In this document: positions 6,357-7,568 of the stretch, in pieces | Layout of the letters: the number at the start of each line of letters is the position of its first letter | How positions within the stretch are numbered: position 1 is the first letter of the stretch | NCBI GenBank assembly: GCA_003450555.1 | Contig: DMFQ01000370.1 | Location: 1 to 7,568 of the forward strand | Origin: Ktedonobacter sp. | Lineage (GTDB): Bacteria > Chloroflexota > Ktedonobacteria > Ktedonobacterales > Ktedonobacteraceae | DNA length: 7,568 nucleotides | Direction: 5' to 3' | The notes under the pieces: model-generated | The model's input: only the letters and a program-made list of their open reading frames with translations | What the model was told of the DNA's origin: nothing | The model's database searches: none | Translations under genes and position numbers: made by a program

Positions 6357-6385
6357 TTGCCTGGCGATCAGTATCCATGTATACT
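6357..6385 (+). promoter_or_regulatory. Likely sigma70-type promoter of the LRR gene
   Basis: TTGCCT (6357-6362) and TATACT (6380-6385) are 17 bases apart; the -35 has two mismatches and the -10 one mismatch to consensus. Transcription would begin near 6392, leaving a leader of about 80 bases before GTG 6473. The site excludes the upstream end of the open frame (ATG at 6197) and an ATG at 6377, which overlaps the promoter itself. Confidence 0.55.
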
Positions 6386-6472
6386 TGCGCTACCAGGAGA
6401 TGCCCTATCCACGCACTGAATCACAGCAGAAACAATGTCCACGATAAACGTTTCATTCACGAGGAAATGCTT

Positions 6473-7162
6473 GTGTCAAGAGAGACTAAAAATAGACAGA
6501 ACGTCGTTGCTCTTCCGCTAACCGAAGTGAGCGTACTCGAAGAATTAGATGCATTGCTGCTGGAGAATGGTTCTCTCAAAGAAGGAGAAGCCATTCCTGT
6601 CGTGTCAAAGGACAGGCTTGCGAGTAATGAGAGTACCATAGGCTATTACGCCGAGAACAATGCTGTTGTTGCTTTGTCCGTTCGATACTGCGCATTGACA
6701 GCTCTCCCCGAGTCACTTGGTCAATTAAGCAATCTTCAATATTTAGATATGACCGGCAATCAACTTACTTCTCTTCCCGAAGCGCTTGGAAGCTTGGTTC
6801 AGCTGAGAAAATTGTATCTGGATGAGAACCAGTTGGCTTCTCTTCCCGAGTCACTTGGCCATCTAACAAACCTGCACGAATTGCATGTAGATAAGAATCT
6901 GTTGGCTTCTCTCCCGACGAGCATTAGTCAGCTCATAAGCCTCGAGACATTGAATGGGTACGGTAATACATTGGTTTCTGTCCCCAGGGGTCTCGGCCAG
7001 TTGCCACGCCTCAAAGAAGTAAGTTTGGGCAGAAATAAGCTAACCTCTCTCCCCGAGCCGTTTTGGCAGTTAACAAACCTTCAACTATTCAATGTAGGGG
7101 AAAACCAGTTGACTTCTCTTCCCGAAAGCATAGGAAACCTCCACACATCTTCATACACTTGA
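6473..7162 (+). CDS. Leucine-rich repeat protein, N-terminal part, ended early by a frameshift
   Basis: A 229-codon frame. Residues 1-60 are a non-repeat head with an acidic Leu-rich stretch (EVSVLEELDALLLENG). From residue 75 run seven LRR units of exactly 23 residues starting at 75, 98, 121, 144, 167, 190 and 213, with the pattern LxxLPxxLGxLxxL followed by an N at the turn, the common bacterial 'typical' LRR class seen in Roco proteins and LRR scaffolds. The seventh unit derails after ESIGNL, and the frame ends in unrelated HTSSYT. No signal peptide or membrane helix is seen, so a cytoplasmic protein-interaction role is the fair guess. GTG 6473 is preferred because GAGG (6461-6464) is eight bases upstream; ATG 6467 is too close to that site. 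The longest frame opens at 6197, upstream of the promoter. The rest of the gene continues in another frame. Confidence 0.8.
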   Translation: MSRETKNRQNVVALPLTEVSVLEELDALLLENGSLKEGEAIPVVSKDRLASNESTIGYYAENNAVVALSVRYCALTALPESLGQLSNLQYLDMTGNQLTSLPEALGSLVQLRKLYLDENQLASLPESLGHLTNLHELHVDKNLLASLPTSISQLISLETLNGYGNTLVSVPRGLGQLPRLKEVSLGRNKLTSLPEPFWQLTNLQLFNVGENQLTSLPESIGNLHTSSYT

Positions 7163-7568
7163 TTTGGGTCATAATGAGCTGACTTCTCTCCCCGAGGCGC
7201 TCGGCCACCTGACAAACCTTACCTTTTTTCTCTATCTAAGCAATAATCACTTGACCGCTCTCCCCGAGACACTTTTTGAGAATCTGAGCAACCTCAGGTA
7301 TCTCAATGTAACTGATAATCACTTGACCGCTCTCCCGGAGAACATTGGTAAACTGACAAAGCTCAAAGAATTGAGGGTATACAATAATGAGTTGACCGCT
7401 CTTCCCGAGTCATTGGGTCAACTTACAAACTTGCAAGAATTGTATGTGATGAACAACCGGTTGATTTCTCTTCCTATATCTTTGGGGAAACTGACACATC
7501 TCAAGGAGTTACATTTGTCTGATAACAGGGTGAAGGCTCTTCCCGAGTCACTTGGCAACCTGACACAT
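6695..7568 (+). repeat. Array of LRR-coding tandem units (69-72 bp period)
   Basis: Twelve complete units start at 6695, 6764, 6833, 6902, 6971, 7040, 7109, 7179, 7251, 7323, 7392 and 7461, and a thirteenth is cut at 7530. Recurrent DNA words such as TCTTCCCGAGTCACTTGG and GACCGCTCTCCC show that some units are recent duplicates at nucleotide level, not only at protein level. Such arrays gain and lose units by recombination or slippage and are prone to indels and assembly errors. Confidence 0.85.
7143..7568 (+). pseudogene. Continuation of the LRR gene in the +1 frame, cut by the window end
   Basis: From 7143 to 7568 the frame one base later than that of 6473-7162 is open for 142 codons and encodes the expected LRR sequence: the remainder of unit seven (THLHTLDLGHNE), then five full units starting at 7179, 7251, 7323, 7392 and 7461, and a partial one at 7530. 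Units at 7179 and 7251 are 24 residues; the others are 23. Removing one C from the CC at 7141-7142 restores a seamless CTC-ACA-CAT-CTT reading (LTHL). There is no credible ribosome binding site or start for separate translation, so this is the distal part of one gene. Either the gene is a recent pseudogene, the assembly has a one-base error, or, less likely, the ribosome shifts here. What follows the repeats (for example a Roc-COR module, or nothing) is outside the window. Confidence 0.8.

Noticed and set aside
6197..6472. 92-residue N-terminal extension of the LRR protein from ATG 6197
   Set aside because: It would overlap the divergent membrane-protein leader, contains the gene's own promoter, and has no domain-like or repeat sequence.
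7139..7145. Programmed ribosomal frameshift in the LRR gene
   Set aside because: No slippery heptamer, no long homopolymer and no obvious downstream pseudoknot are visible; mutation or sequencing error explains the shift more simply.
6695..7568. CRISPR-like or satellite repeat array
   Set aside because: The 69-72 bp periodicity is fully explained by codons for LRR units; there are no identical repeats separated by unique spacers.

Overview
The window looks like a chromosomal stretch from a Chloroflexota bacterium, most likely class Ktedonobacteria. This is an inference from protein style: a Ser/Thr kinase that opens MADYSGQQLGNYR and carries a C-terminal membrane domain, a ComP-like multi-pass membrane protein with the YRLWDVDILINKALVYG signature but no kinase, an SPW-type four-helix membrane protein and a long LRR protein. 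No marker gene fixes the taxonomy. There are no RNA genes, CRISPR arrays, transposases or phage genes.

Layout. 1-306: non-coding leader with a 21-bp perfect hairpin and a short GC-rich repeat. 307-1386 (+): alpha/beta hydrolase with an intact triad. 1387-1549: convergent gap with a GGCGCC hairpin and a 28-bp perfect palindrome. 1550-1945 (-): SPW-like membrane protein. 1946-2235: divergent intergenic region with a near-consensus sigma70 promoter (TTGACA-N17-TACAAT) reading into the next gene. 2236-3957 (+): Ser/Thr kinase, Ser/Pro/Ala-rich linker and six-helix membrane domain resembling an ECF transporter S component. 3988-4749 (-): short-chain dehydrogenase/reductase, convergent with the kinase. 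4877-6172 (-): ComP-like membrane protein. 6173-6472: divergent region with a second good promoter. 6473 to window end (+): 23-residue-repeat LRR gene, broken by a one-base frameshift near 7141 and running off the window.

The genes do not form one operon. Most are single transcription units in convergent or divergent pairs; only the ComP-like gene and the SDR share a direction, and the SDR seems to have its own extended -10 promoter. No shared pathway is evident. The common theme is membrane and signalling functions (kinase with membrane domain, sensor-like membrane protein, LRR scaffold) beside two stand-alone metabolic enzymes.

Three points deserve a second look: the kinase/S-component-like fusion, the single-base LRR frameshift with clean LRR coding on both sides, and promoters that force three genes to start downstream of their longest open frames. 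I did not find a clearly new multi-gene system.
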